From: Nitrospiria bacterium
Lineage (GTDB): Bacteria; Nitrospirota; CAKKRA01; 9FT-COMBO-42-15
NCBI GenBank assembly: GCA_919902475.1
Contig: CAKKRA010000232.1
Coordinates: 1 to 13,525, forward strand
Direction: 5' to 3'
Length of the DNA: 13,525 nucleotides
Shown: positions 7,122 to 13,525 of the stretch, piece after piece
Layout of the letters: the number at the start of each line of letters is the position of its first letter
Position numbering within the stretch: the stretch's first letter is position 1
Made by a program: the position numbers and the translations under genes
The notes under the pieces: generated by a model
Database searches by the model: none
What the model saw: the letters and a program-made list of their open reading frames with translations, nothing else
What the model was told of the DNA's origin: nothing

Positions 7122-7562
7122 ATGAACAAACGAAACCGCATAAAAAACCAGAAAGGCTTTACATTAATTGAGATACTCGTTGTTGTATTTATAATTGGGC
7201 TTTTGGCAACGATTATTTTGCCTAAGATTATGGGAAGGCAGGAGGAAGCGCAAAGGACAAAGGCAACAGCAGATATAAAAAACATACAGACTGCATTAGA
7301 CCTTTATAAGCTGGACAACGGCTTTTATCCATCAACAGAGCAAGGCTTGGAGGCGCTGGTAAAGAAGCCTGAGACAGGGAGAATTCCAGAGAAATGGAAA
7401 GAGGGCGGATATTTAAACAAGGCGCCAAAGGATCCATGGGGCAAACCCTATGTTTACCTCTCGCCAGGCTCGCATGGCGATTATGACCTCATCTCCTTTG
7501 CTGCGGATGGCGAGGCCGGAGGCGAGGGAAAGAATGCAGATATTGAGAGCTGGAACCTGTAA
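7122..7562 (+). CDS. gspG: T2SS major pseudopilin GspG
   Basis: 146 residues, the main subunit of the periplasmic pseudopilus. A 12-residue basic leader ends KG, then the cleavage and methylation site FTLIE (13-17) with the conserved Glu at mature position 5, then the hydrophobic helix ILVVVFIIGLLATIILP. The globular part has the GspG signatures LDNGFYPSTEQGLEAL (64-79), DPWGKPY (104-110) and a C-terminal YDLISFAADG...GEGKNADI (121-141), the region that binds calcium in characterised GspG proteins. AAGGAG at 7111-7116, five bases before the ATG, is the best ribosome site of the pseudopilin genes and suits the high copy number of this subunit. It needs a GspO/PilD peptidase, which is not in the window. 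Confidence 0.97.
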   Translation: MNKRNRIKNQKGFTLIEILVVVFIIGLLATIILPKIMGRQEEAQRTKATADIKNIQTALDLYKLDNGFYPSTEQGLEALVKKPETGRIPEKWKEGGYLNKAPKDPWGKPYVYLSPGSHGDYDLISFAADGEAGGEGKNADIESWNL

Positions 7563-7564
7563 AT

Positions 7565-7651
7565 GTTGACTGGTTGATTAAGTTGATTATGTTGAATGGT
7601 AAAAATCCGAATAACTTAGTCAACCTAATAAACCCAATCAACTTAATTAAC
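7565..7651. repeat. Inverted array of degenerate 9-base TTGATTARG units in the G/H gap
   Basis: The left half reads as units TTGACTGG, TTGATTAAG, TTGATTATG, TTGAATGG (7566-7599). The reverse complement of the right half reads TTAATTAAG, TTGATTGGG, TTTATTAGG, TTGACTAAG. The arms 7573-7593 and 7631-7651 match at 18 of 21 positions as inverted repeats. The whole 94-base gspG-gspH gap is essentially this element. It offers no ribosome site for gspH and no terminator T tract. Confidence 0.6.
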
Positions 7652-7656
7652 GAAAA

Positions 7657-8166
7657 ATGAAGCGAAGCGAAAAAGGTTTTACTTTAATTGAATTAATTGT
7701 GGTAATAGCGCTTGTTGCCATCTTTTTTTCCTTTGCCATACCAAAGCTCGGAGATGTAACAGAGGCTGATTTAAGGAGGAACATAAGGCATCTGACAGGG
7801 ACAATATCATATCTCCGCGATGAGGCAATGATGAAGAAAAGGGAGTTCAGGCTGAATTATAATATTGCTATGAATGAATACTGGGCAACAGAGGTTGTCA
7901 AGAGCGGCACACAGGCAGAGGTTAAAAGGCTTGAGACTGTTTTTGTAAACAAGAACAGGCTTCATGGAGATATCAGGTTTAAGGATATTGTAATATTAGG
8001 ACATCAGGGCTCTGTTGAGGAGTTTTTTACGCAATTTTATCCAAACGGATGGGTAGAGAAGACTGTCATACATCTTCAGAAGGGCGAAGATAAGCATTAT
8101 ACATTGATTGTAATGCCGCTAACAGGCAAGGTAAAGGTTTATGAAGGATATATTGAGGAGCGATAA
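7657..8166 (+). CDS. gspH: T2SS minor pseudopilin GspH
   Basis: 169 residues. The short leader MKRSEKG is followed by FTLIE (8-12), with Glu at mature position 5, and a hydrophobic helix to about residue 28. The sequence after the helix (LRRNIRHLTGTISYLRDEAMMKKREFRLNYN) matches the GspH type, and a beta-rich C-terminus follows. GspH sits below the pseudopilus tip complex and links it to GspG. No Shine-Dalgarno is visible before ATG 7657, because the preceding bases belong to the repeat array, but the start is fixed by the prepilin leader. The gene end overlaps the gspI start by 26 bases. H rather than another pseudopilin is supported by position and by the similarity pattern I recall. Confidence 0.9.
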   Translation: MKRSEKGFTLIELIVVIALVAIFFSFAIPKLGDVTEADLRRNIRHLTGTISYLRDEAMMKKREFRLNYNIAMNEYWATEVVKSGTQAEVKRLETVFVNKNRLHGDIRFKDIVILGHQGSVEEFFTQFYPNGWVEKTVIHLQKGEDKHYTLIVMPLTGKVKVYEGYIEER

Positions 8167-8497
8167 TGGTTTTACCCTCCTTGAGGTAATGATTGCCTTT
8201 GCCATTTTATCACTTTCACTTATTGTCCTTCTCTCCTTGCGCAATTCCAGCATAAGGGTTGTTGAACACTCTGACAGGATTACAACAGCCACATTACTTG
8301 CAAAGGCAAAGATGGAGGATCTGCCGAGGCCTGTTTCTCTCGGCGAATCAGAGGGGGAGTTTGAGGGTGAGGATTATAAAGGCTATAAATGGAAGAGGGC
8401 TGTAAGAATAACACCCTTTGCCTTTATCAAAGAGGTTGTTGTTATTGTAACTTGGGATGACGGCAAGAAGGATGTGAGGCTTGTTGCATATGAATAA
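8141..8497 (+). CDS. gspI: T2SS minor pseudopilin GspI
   Basis: 118 residues, a typical GspI length. The leader MKDILRSDNG is followed by FTLLE (11-15), with Glu at mature position 5, and the helix VMIAFAILSLSLIVLLSL. The tail has the GspI pattern of a TLLAKAKMEDL helix, then an acidic turn, YKWKRAVR and a closing beta strand (EVVVIVTWDDGKKDVRLV). GspI is part of the GspI-J-K complex that starts and caps the pseudopilus. ATG 8141 is the only ATG in frame upstream of the cleavage site, so most of the leader is encoded inside the end of gspH in another frame. The weak AAAGG at 8133-8137 would have to serve as ribosome site, so translational coupling to gspH is likely. Confidence 0.93.
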   Translation: MKDILRSDNGFTLLEVMIAFAILSLSLIVLLSLRNSSIRVVEHSDRITTATLLAKAKMEDLPRPVSLGESEGEFEGEDYKGYKWKRAVRITPFAFIKEVVVIVTWDDGKKDVRLVAYE

Positions 8498-9125
8498 AAG
8501 AAACGGTTTTACATTAGTTGAACTTCTGATAGCAATTGCAATACTCTCTATTATCATGTCAGTGGTATATAAGAGCTTTTACGCAAGCACAGAGGGTATT
8601 AAAAGGGCTGAGGTGGTTGATGATATCAACAGCACAGCAAGGGTTATATTCTTAAAGCTGATGGATGATATAAACAGCGCATATCTTACAGGAAAGGATG
8701 TTGTCTTTGTCGGCGATTCAAAAAGGGATAAGGAAATGCCTCAGGACTCCTTAAGCCTGACATCCCTTTCTAATCTGAGGATGATAAAAGATGCAAAGGA
8801 GACAGATCTGCATGAGATAGGTTATTATTTAAAAGAAGAGTATGATTATCAAAAACAGGAGAAAAGGCTTTCTTTTTTCAGGAGAGAGAAAAAGACCATT
8901 GGCATTGAGCCTGTTTTAGAAGGCGGCGAGGCGTATGAGCTTGCTGATGAGATAGCAGGGATAAGATTCAGCTATTTTGACGGCGCCTCATGGAAGGACA
9001 ATTGGGATTCAAGGATAACAAAGGCGCTTCCAAAGGGAGTAGAGGTTGAGATAATTCTTTTTGATGCAGATAAAAAGAAGAGGATATTTAAGACAATTAT
9101 TGATGTGCCGATGGGGAACAGATAA
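8490..9125 (+). CDS. gspJ: T2SS minor pseudopilin GspJ
   Basis: 211 residues from ATG 8490. The very short leader MNKRNG is followed by FTLVE, with Glu at mature position 5, and the helix LLIAIAILSIIMSVVY. The later motifs RVIFLKLMDDINSAYL and the beta-rich C-terminus (GIRFSYFDGASWKDNWDS...PKGVEVEIILFD) are typical of GspJ, a component of the pseudopilus tip complex with I and K. A longer reading from TTG 8481 is less likely, because GAGG (8476-8479) would then be only one base from the start; from ATG 8490 the spacing is ten. The start overlaps the gspI end by eight bases (ATGAATAA). Confidence 0.95.
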   Translation: MNKRNGFTLVELLIAIAILSIIMSVVYKSFYASTEGIKRAEVVDDINSTARVIFLKLMDDINSAYLTGKDVVFVGDSKRDKEMPQDSLSLTSLSNLRMIKDAKETDLHEIGYYLKEEYDYQKQEKRLSFFRREKKTIGIEPVLEGGEAYELADEIAGIRFSYFDGASWKDNWDSRITKALPKGVEVEIILFDADKKKRIFKTIIDVPMGNR

Positions 9126-9133
9126 GGAAATTT

Positions 9134-9154
9134 AAAATGCAAAATGCAAAATGC
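9134..9154 (+). repeat. Three tandem AAAATGC units across the gspK start
   Basis: AAAATGC occurs three times without interruption (9134-9140, 9141-9147, 9148-9154), followed by the related AAAACTC. Each unit has an ATG, but seven is not a multiple of three, so only the first ATG (9137) is in frame with gspK. Gain or loss of one unit would take that ATG out of frame. Confidence 0.75.
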
Positions 9155-9973
9155 AAAACTCAGAACAGCAGAAGTAATATAAGAAATGAAAATGGCATTG
9201 CCCTGATAATCACCCTCCTTGTTGTAACGCTTCTTACCGCGCTCATTGTGGAGTTTGCATACTCTGCGCGGGTGAATCTTTCTGCTGCAGGAAATTTCCG
9301 CGACAAGCAGAAGGCATACTATCTTTCAAAGTCAGGCGTAAATTTCATCAGCGGGATGATGAGGGACAATGCATCAAAAAACAAGAAAGATGACCTTAGC
9401 CAGATGCTCCCTCCTGTTACTATCGGCGACGGCGTCGTTTCTTTAAAGGTCTTCGACGAGTCTTCAAAGATTAATATAAAGACAATTGATGCAAAGACAA
9501 AGGCGAGAATTGAGAGGCTCTTTGAGATAAAAGGGATAAGCGCATATCTCCTTGATGGCATATTTGAAAGGGAGTCTTACAGTCTTGTCTCTGAATTAAG
9601 GCTTGCAAGGGGCATGACCGATGAGGTTTATGATAAAATAAAGGACTATCTTACTGCTTATGGCGATGGCAGGATTAATATCAATACTGCTAATGAGATT
9701 GTGTTAAGATGCCTGTCAAATGATATTACTGAGGACATTGCACGCAGGATAATCTCTTACAGGGAGAAGAGTCTTTTTGAGAATAAGACAGATTTAAAGA
9801 ATATTGTCGGCATTACAGATACGTTATATTCTGTTATACAGAGCGATATTGATGTGAGAAGCGATTATTATTTTGTTATCTCCACAGGAACAGTGAATGA
9901 AGTGGATAGCACAATAGAGGCTGTTTTAAGGAGAAGCGGGACAAATATCACAAGGCTTTACTGGAGGAGTTAG
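9137..9973 (+). CDS. gspK: T2SS minor pseudopilin GspK
   Basis: 278 residues, the largest pseudopilin, placed at the tip of the pseudopilus. A 20-residue leader ends NENG, followed by IALIITLLVVTLLTALIVEFAY. Mature position 5 is Ile rather than Glu, which is the normal GspK feature and lets it act as a cap. Later come the GspK patterns DESSKINIKTID (107-118), SELRLARGM (152-160) and DGRININTANEIVLRCL (177-193), with a helix-hairpin-helix-like C-terminal part. The first ten residues (MQNAKCKTQN) are encoded by, or lie directly after, the AAAATGC tandem repeat, so the leader is unusually long and probably of recent origin. No other in-frame start exists before the cleavage site. AAGGA lies at 9124-9128. 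The stop overlaps the gspL start by one base. Confidence 0.95.
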   Translation: MQNAKCKTQNSRSNIRNENGIALIITLLVVTLLTALIVEFAYSARVNLSAAGNFRDKQKAYYLSKSGVNFISGMMRDNASKNKKDDLSQMLPPVTIGDGVVSLKVFDESSKINIKTIDAKTKARIERLFEIKGISAYLLDGIFERESYSLVSELRLARGMTDEVYDKIKDYLTAYGDGRININTANEIVLRCLSNDITEDIARRIISYREKSLFENKTDLKNIVGITDTLYSVIQSDIDVRSDYYFVISTGTVNEVDSTIEAVLRRSGTNITRLYWRS

Positions 9974-11358
9974 TGAGGATCGCAGGGATAGATATAGATA
10001 AGGATGCGATAAGGGTTGTGGAGCTTCAGAAGGGGATGAGGGGCGCATCAGTTTCAAATCATTTTAAGATGCCCCTTGTTAATGGCAACCTGTCTGAGGC
10101 ATTGAAGGATGTTGTTAAAAAGATACCTGAGGCAGAGATTGTTGTATCCTTTGACAGCAGGGATTTCTCATTTAGAACCTTGAATCTTCCTATAACTGAT
10201 ATCAAAAAGATAGAAAAGACAATACCCTTTGAGGCAGAAGAGCTTCTTCCATTCCCAATCGACGAACTTATAATTGACTATCAGATTATAGAAAAGGGGG
10301 AGAAGGAGACGACTGTTGGCATTGTTGCAGCAAAGAAGGAGAAAATAAAGACACAGCTTGAAGCGCTCTCTTCAGGCGGCATTGATCCTAAGGTGATAAA
10401 TATCGCGCCTTCTGCCTTATCAGCAATTGCTAACCATTATTTAAAGGACGAGAAGGGTGTGTATGCTGTTGTCTACATCGGCGTTTCTGATGTTGACATT
10501 GGAATCTTTGAAAATGGCGGTCCGAGATTTTTTAGAAACATCCCGTTAATTGGAGAATGGGAAAGGGATGTATGCAATACCCTTTATATTTTTCAGGCTA
10601 CCGTGAGAAAGGACATTGAAAGGATATATCTCTGCGGCAGCAGCGGAAGGGATGATGTCCTGAAAAAAGAGATAGCAGCGCTCCACAGCATAGAACCTGT
10701 ACAAATAGATTTTGCAAAGGACACAGAGATAAAAATTGACAGTGAATATATAAAGGCGCTCGGCCTTGCCTTAAGAGAGGCAGAGGGAAAGGGTTTTGGG
10801 GTCAATCTAAGAAAAGGAGACCTTGCATACAAAAGAGAGGGCGCTGAGACAAAGAAGAGGCTGCTATATACAATTATTTTTGGAGGCATAGCAGCGCTTC
10901 TTTTTATATTAAATCTTTCTGTAAAGTATTATATGGTAGAGAGCAAATATCAGGCTGTTACAAATGAGATAAGAAAGAATTTTAATGAGGCGCTTCCGGA
11001 TGTTAAAAAAATAATAAACGAGGAGCAGCAGCTAAAAAGCGCAGCAGCAGAGGCAAAAAAGAAGATACGGTTATTAGGCGGCAGGATTAAGGGCGATGTA
11101 ACGGCCTTAGACCTGTTTAAAGAGGTAACAGAAAGGATGCCGGCAGAGCAAAAGGTTATTCTCTTTGAATTCAGTCTGGAAGGTGATAAGATAAGGCTTT
11201 CAGGAGAGACAACATCCTTTGAAGCAGCAGACAAGATTAAGGAGGGCTTGTCAAAATCAAGCTTCTTTAAAGAGGTTACATTAAGTGATGCAAAGATAGG
11301 CGCAGAGCAGAATAAGATAAAGTTTAGAATCAATATAACACTGCATGAACCAATATGA
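9973..11358 (+). CDS. gspL: T2SS inner-membrane platform protein GspL
   Basis: 461 residues from GTG 9973, which overlaps the gspK TAG and has GGAGG at 9963-9967. The cytoplasmic part (about 1-290) has an actin-like fold resembling PilM: IAGIDIDKDAIRVVEL at the start, SFDSRDFSFRTLNLP, then FEAEELLPFPIDELIIDYQ. It would recruit GspE through its N-terminal domain. One membrane helix (about 297-318) leads to a periplasmic helix and a small ferredoxin-like domain like that of PilN. GspL is therefore equivalent to a PilM-PilN fusion and couples the ATPase to GspM, GspF and the pseudopilus. GTG is the right start because the next ATG (10036) would cut off the first beta strands. The length is slightly above typical enterobacterial GspL. 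Confidence 0.94.
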   Translation: MRIAGIDIDKDAIRVVELQKGMRGASVSNHFKMPLVNGNLSEALKDVVKKIPEAEIVVSFDSRDFSFRTLNLPITDIKKIEKTIPFEAEELLPFPIDELIIDYQIIEKGEKETTVGIVAAKKEKIKTQLEALSSGGIDPKVINIAPSALSAIANHYLKDEKGVYAVVYIGVSDVDIGIFENGGPRFFRNIPLIGEWERDVCNTLYIFQATVRKDIERIYLCGSSGRDDVLKKEIAALHSIEPVQIDFAKDTEIKIDSEYIKALGLALREAEGKGFGVNLRKGDLAYKREGAETKKRLLYTIIFGGIAALLFILNLSVKYYMVESKYQAVTNEIRKNFNEALPDVKKIINEEQQLKSAAAEAKKKIRLLGGRIKGDVTALDLFKEVTERMPAEQKVILFEFSLEGDKIRLSGETTSFEAADKIKEGLSKSSFFKEVTLSDAKIGAEQNKIKFRINITLHEPI

Positions 11359-11873
11359 AGATAGAAAAAAAGGAAAAAAGGATTATAATAATAGCAGGAG
11401 TAATTGCTGCGCTGCTCCTCTCCTATGAATTTATAATCTCGCCGTTCTTAGAGAAGATTGACAGGCATGGCGCGGCAATTAGCAAAAAGGAGAAGGAGCT
11501 CGTTTCAATAAAGAGCCTGAAGGGGGAATATCTTTCTCTTGCACAGAAGAAGAGGGAGCTTGATGCAAAGGCAAAGGCAAAAACCGGCTCAGCGCTTACT
11601 GAGCTTGAAAATATTGCTTTACGGACAAATATAAAAAAGAATATAAGCTCCATTAAACCGCAGATGTCGCAGTCAGCGCCAGAGGGGTATAAAGAGACTA
11701 CAGTGGAGATAAGGATAGAGAATGTTACGCTCTACGAGCTTGTAAATTACCTTACTATGGCAGAGAATTCTCAGCAGCCAATGAGGATAAAGAGACTTAA
11801 TATTAAAACAAGATATGACAATCCAAAGAAACTTGATTCAACAGTGGTTATCACAAGCCTGGAATACAGTTAA
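11355..11873 (+). CDS. gspM: T2SS inner-membrane platform protein GspM
   Basis: 172 residues, a bitopic protein that partners with GspL. A short basic cytoplasmic end (KIEKKEKR) is followed by one membrane helix (about 10-30), a probable coiled coil (about 35-70, rich in KKEKELVSIKSLKGEYLSL and KKRELDAKAKAK) and a C-terminal ferredoxin-like domain with ENVTLYELVNYLTMAEN, a PilO/GspM-like element. The ATG overlaps the gspL TGA by four bases (ATGA), so translation is probably coupled. GspM sequences diverge a lot, so the call rests on size, topology, this C-terminal motif and position between gspL and gspN. Confidence 0.9.
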   Translation: MKIEKKEKRIIIIAGVIAALLLSYEFIISPFLEKIDRHGAAISKKEKELVSIKSLKGEYLSLAQKKRELDAKAKAKTGSALTELENIALRTNIKKNISSIKPQMSQSAPEGYKETTVEIRIENVTLYELVNYLTMAENSQQPMRIKRLNIKTRYDNPKKLDSTVVITSLEYS

Positions 11874-11889
11874 AAATGTTTCCCGCCTG

Positions 11890-12786
11890 ATGCCTTTTTT
11901 TAAAGAGGGGAAAGGGGAAGGAAAGGGCTTTTTGAAATACAGCCTTTATCTCTTTTACTCTATCCTTCTTTTTCTTTTTTTCCTGTATCTTTTATTTCCA
12001 TACGACAAGCTAAAGGAGCGGATGATATTTGAGATAGAGAGCAGGTCTTCCCTATCTGTAAAAATCCATAACCTAAGCCCTTTGTTATTTAACGGCATAA
12101 AATTAACAGATGTAGAGCTCTCGCTTAAAAATGACCCTAAGAAGACCCCTTTGTTCAAAGGAGATGCAAGGCTCAGATTAAGCCTTCTGCAATTGATTAG
12201 ATCAGGGCTTTCAGTAAAGGGAAGCATTAAAGCCTATAATGGCGAGGCAGCGCTGAATATTGCAAATAACAGGATTGCAGGGGAGATAAGGGGAATAGAC
12301 ATAAGCAGTTATGCTGCGCTAAAGGCGCTTTTCGGAATTGACACAGCAGGCATAATAAACGGGAGGATGGATATATCATCTTCAAACAATATACTTTCAG
12401 CGAATGGCCTTAGTTTAACAAAGGCAGGCGGTGAGGCAAGATTTGATATAAGCCAGCTTTCTTTAAGAAATCTGAACGTGCTTGGCATAAAACTACCTGA
12501 TACATCCTTTGATGCTGTGCAGTCAGAAATGAGGCTTGAACAGGGAAGGGTTAATATAAAAAGGTTTTCTTTGGAGGGAAGGGAGTTAACCATACAAATT
12601 ACAGGCGACATGGTGCTTACAGGGGATATATACAGCAGCCCATTAAATATAAGGGTAAGAATAAAACCGAGCATGAAGTTTGAGGAGGAGAATAAGATCT
12701 TTTTCTCTATGGCCAGAGGCAAGGAGAGCGATGGTTTTTATAGTATTAATATAAGGGGTGCGCTTAGGTCGCCCATAGTAAATTAA
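11890..12786 (+). CDS. gspN: T2SS protein GspN
   Basis: 298 residues from ATG 11890. A basic, glycine-rich cytoplasmic end is followed by one membrane helix (about 17-36) and FPYDKLKERMIFEIE. The rest is a long run of beta strands (SVKIHNLSPLLFNGIKLTDVELSL and later repeats) resembling AsmA-type folds, as known for the GspN family. GspN is an accessory inner-membrane component present in only some T2SS; its role is unclear and in several systems it is dispensable. The frame is open back to ATG 11815, but that would overlap gspM by 59 bases and add 25 residues that look like out-of-frame gspM. No Shine-Dalgarno is obvious for either start, so the start is less certain than the family call. Confidence 0.82.
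   Translation: MPFFKEGKGEGKGFLKYSLYLFYSILLFLFFLYLLFPYDKLKERMIFEIESRSSLSVKIHNLSPLLFNGIKLTDVELSLKNDPKKTPLFKGDARLRLSLLQLIRSGLSVKGSIKAYNGEAALNIANNRIAGEIRGIDISSYAALKALFGIDTAGIINGRMDISSSNNILSANGLSLTKAGGEARFDISQLSLRNLNVLGIKLPDTSFDAVQSEMRLEQGRVNIKRFSLEGRELTIQITGDMVLTGDIYSSPLNIRVRIKPSMKFEEENKIFFSMARGKESDGFYSINIRGALRSPIVN
11893..11929 (+). repeat. Low-complexity T-run and purine-rich tract at the M/N junction
   Basis: A run of T followed by AAAGAGGGGAAAGGGGAAGGAAAGGG forms a strand-asymmetric tract directly after the gspN ATG. It encodes the unusual N-terminal PFFKEGKGEGKG. Its base composition is unlike the flanking coding sequence and more like the intergenic repeats at the other junctions. I cannot define clear ends. 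Confidence 0.4.
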
Positions 12787-13525
12787 TGGAACAGGGAAGG
12801 CTCTACATAGTCAGCACGCCGATTGGTAATCTTGAGGATATAACCCTGCGGGCAATCAGGATTTTAAAAGAGGCCGCAATTATTGCGGCAGAGGATACAA
12901 GACACACGCAAAAATTGCTGAACCATTATCAGATCGCCACTCATCAGACAAGCTACCACGACCACAATAAAGAAGAAAAGGCAGAGATACTCATTTCTAA
13001 AATAAAAGATGGGAAGGATGTTGCATTAGTCTGTGATGCCGGCACACCGGGGATATCTGACCCAGGATATTATCTGATAAAAAGGGCAATAGAAGAGTCA
13101 ATTCAGATTGTCCCTGTTCCGGGTGTTTCTGCTGTAATAGCAGGGCTCTCTGTCTCTGGCCTTCCAACAGACAGATTTATGTTTGAAGGTTTTTTACCAA
13201 AAGGCAAGGCAAGACATAAATATCTCAAGACACTTGAAAAAGAGGAGAGGACGATTATACTATATGAATCTCCGCACAGGCTTCTCAAGACACTAAGAGA
13301 TATCCATGATGTCCTCGGCAACAGGAGGATAGTTGTTGGAAGAGAGCTTACAAAACTGCATGAGGAGTTCGCAAGGGGAAAAGCACTGGAGATTATTAAT
13401 GCCTTTGAGAGCAAAAAAATAAAAGGGGAGATAACAATAATAATAGAGGGCGCTCAGAAAGGTGACCGCCCGCCGGCTCCTACTGAAATTCCGCACGATA
13501 TTCAAAAAACTATAGAAGAGATTAT
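12786..13525 (+). CDS. rsmI: 16S rRNA 2'-O-methyltransferase RsmI, 5' part
   Basis: The frame is open from ATG 12786 to the window edge, giving about 246 residues of a protein usually near 280. RsmI uses S-adenosylmethionine to methylate the 2'-OH of C1402 in 16S rRNA, in the decoding centre. It belongs to the tetrapyrrole-methylase-like (YraL) family. Visible motifs are STPIGNLEDIT (10-20), AEDTRHT (35-41), CDAGTPGISDPG (83-94), VPGVSAV (111-117) and YESPHR (160-165), all intact. The start overlaps the gspN stop (TAATG), so the gene is probably translated from the T2SS transcript, although it is a housekeeping RNA modifier with no known role in secretion. The last residues in view (IPHDIQKTIEEI) belong to the C-terminal extension. 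Confidence 0.96.
   Translation, partial: MEQGRLYIVSTPIGNLEDITLRAIRILKEAAIIAAEDTRHTQKLLNHYQIATHQTSYHDHNKEEKAEILISKIKDGKDVALVCDAGTPGISDPGYYLIKRAIEESIQIVPVPGVSAVIAGLSVSGLPTDRFMFEGFLPKGKARHKYLKTLEKEERTIILYESPHRLLKTLRDIHDVLGNRRIVVGRELTKLHEEFARGKALEIINAFESKKIKGEITIIIEGAQKGDRPPAPTEIPHDIQKTIEEI

Noticed and set aside
6515..7285. A 256-residue open frame on the minus strand
   Set aside because: It lies opposite gspF, the repeat-bearing gap and gspG. Its product is low-complexity and hydrophobic, as expected from the reverse complement of AT-rich membrane-protein genes, and it has no recognisable domain.
7565..7651. CRISPR-like or toxin-antitoxin-like repeat
   Set aside because: The units are 9 bases, degenerate, in both orientations and without unique spacers; no cas or toxin genes are nearby.
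8481..8489. TTG start three codons upstream in gspJ
   Set aside because: The GAGG ribosome site is only one base away; ATG 8490 has normal spacing and a normal prepilin leader.
9973..11873. Type IV pilus pilM-pilN-pilO genes instead of gspL-gspM
   Set aside because: The PilM-like and PilN-like parts are fused in one polypeptide, and the genes sit within a gspC-to-gspN order with GspC, GspG-type and GspK-type proteins, so this is a T2SS.
11815..11889. Longer gspN start with 59-base overlap into gspM
   Set aside because: The added 25 residues coincide with the coding end of gspM in another frame and do not look like a membrane-protein N-terminus. ATG 11890 lies just after the gspM stop. The choice is not certain.

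Overview
The window is a compact, moderately AT-rich bacterial chromosome segment. It is dominated by one complete, co-directional type II secretion system (T2SS) operon, gspC-D-E-F-G-H-I-J-K-L-M-N, followed by rsmI. Codon use leans strongly to ATA (Ile) and AGG/AGA (Arg). That usage, the gspC-to-gspN order ending in gspN, the actin-fold GspL and the simple GspD suggest a diderm outside the Gammaproteobacteria, perhaps a Nitrospirota or deltaproteobacterial-type lineage. This is an impression from composition and gene order; no taxonomic marker was compared.

Layout. 1-714: 3' part of a J-domain/TPR protein that begins before the window. 715-939: intergenic region with a strong promoter, a factor-independent terminator inside the transcribed leader, and a second hairpin next to a strong ribosome binding site. 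940-1140: a 66-residue cold-shock protein, closed by a near-perfect terminator at 1147-1188. 1191-1296: the T2SS promoter (TTGATA-17-TAATAT, extended -10), with an 18-bp perfect palindrome over the start of transcription. 1297-12786: twelve gsp genes. 12786-13525: rsmI, overlapping the gspN stop and running off the right edge.

The gsp genes cover the outer-membrane secretin (D), the coupling protein (C), the assembly ATPase (E), the inner-membrane platform (F, L, M), the major pseudopilin (G), the minor pseudopilins (H, I, J, K) and the accessory inner-membrane protein N. GspD and GspC would form the periplasmic and outer-membrane channel. GspE-F-L-M would drive assembly of the G-H-I-J-K pseudopilus that pushes folded substrates out. 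The prepilin peptidase (GspO/PilD) needed to process the five pseudopilins is not here, and neither are a pilotin or any recognisable substrate.

Most gene junctions overlap or nearly touch. Five of them (D/E, F/G, G/H, J/K, M/N) instead carry short repeat-like or low-complexity sequence of different types, and two of these appear to supply the N-terminal codons of the next gene. I see no sign of a new defence or mobile system. The most interesting items are the perfect palindrome at the T2SS promoter, the terminator inside the cold-shock leader, the repeat-bearing junctions and the shortened GspD periplasmic region.
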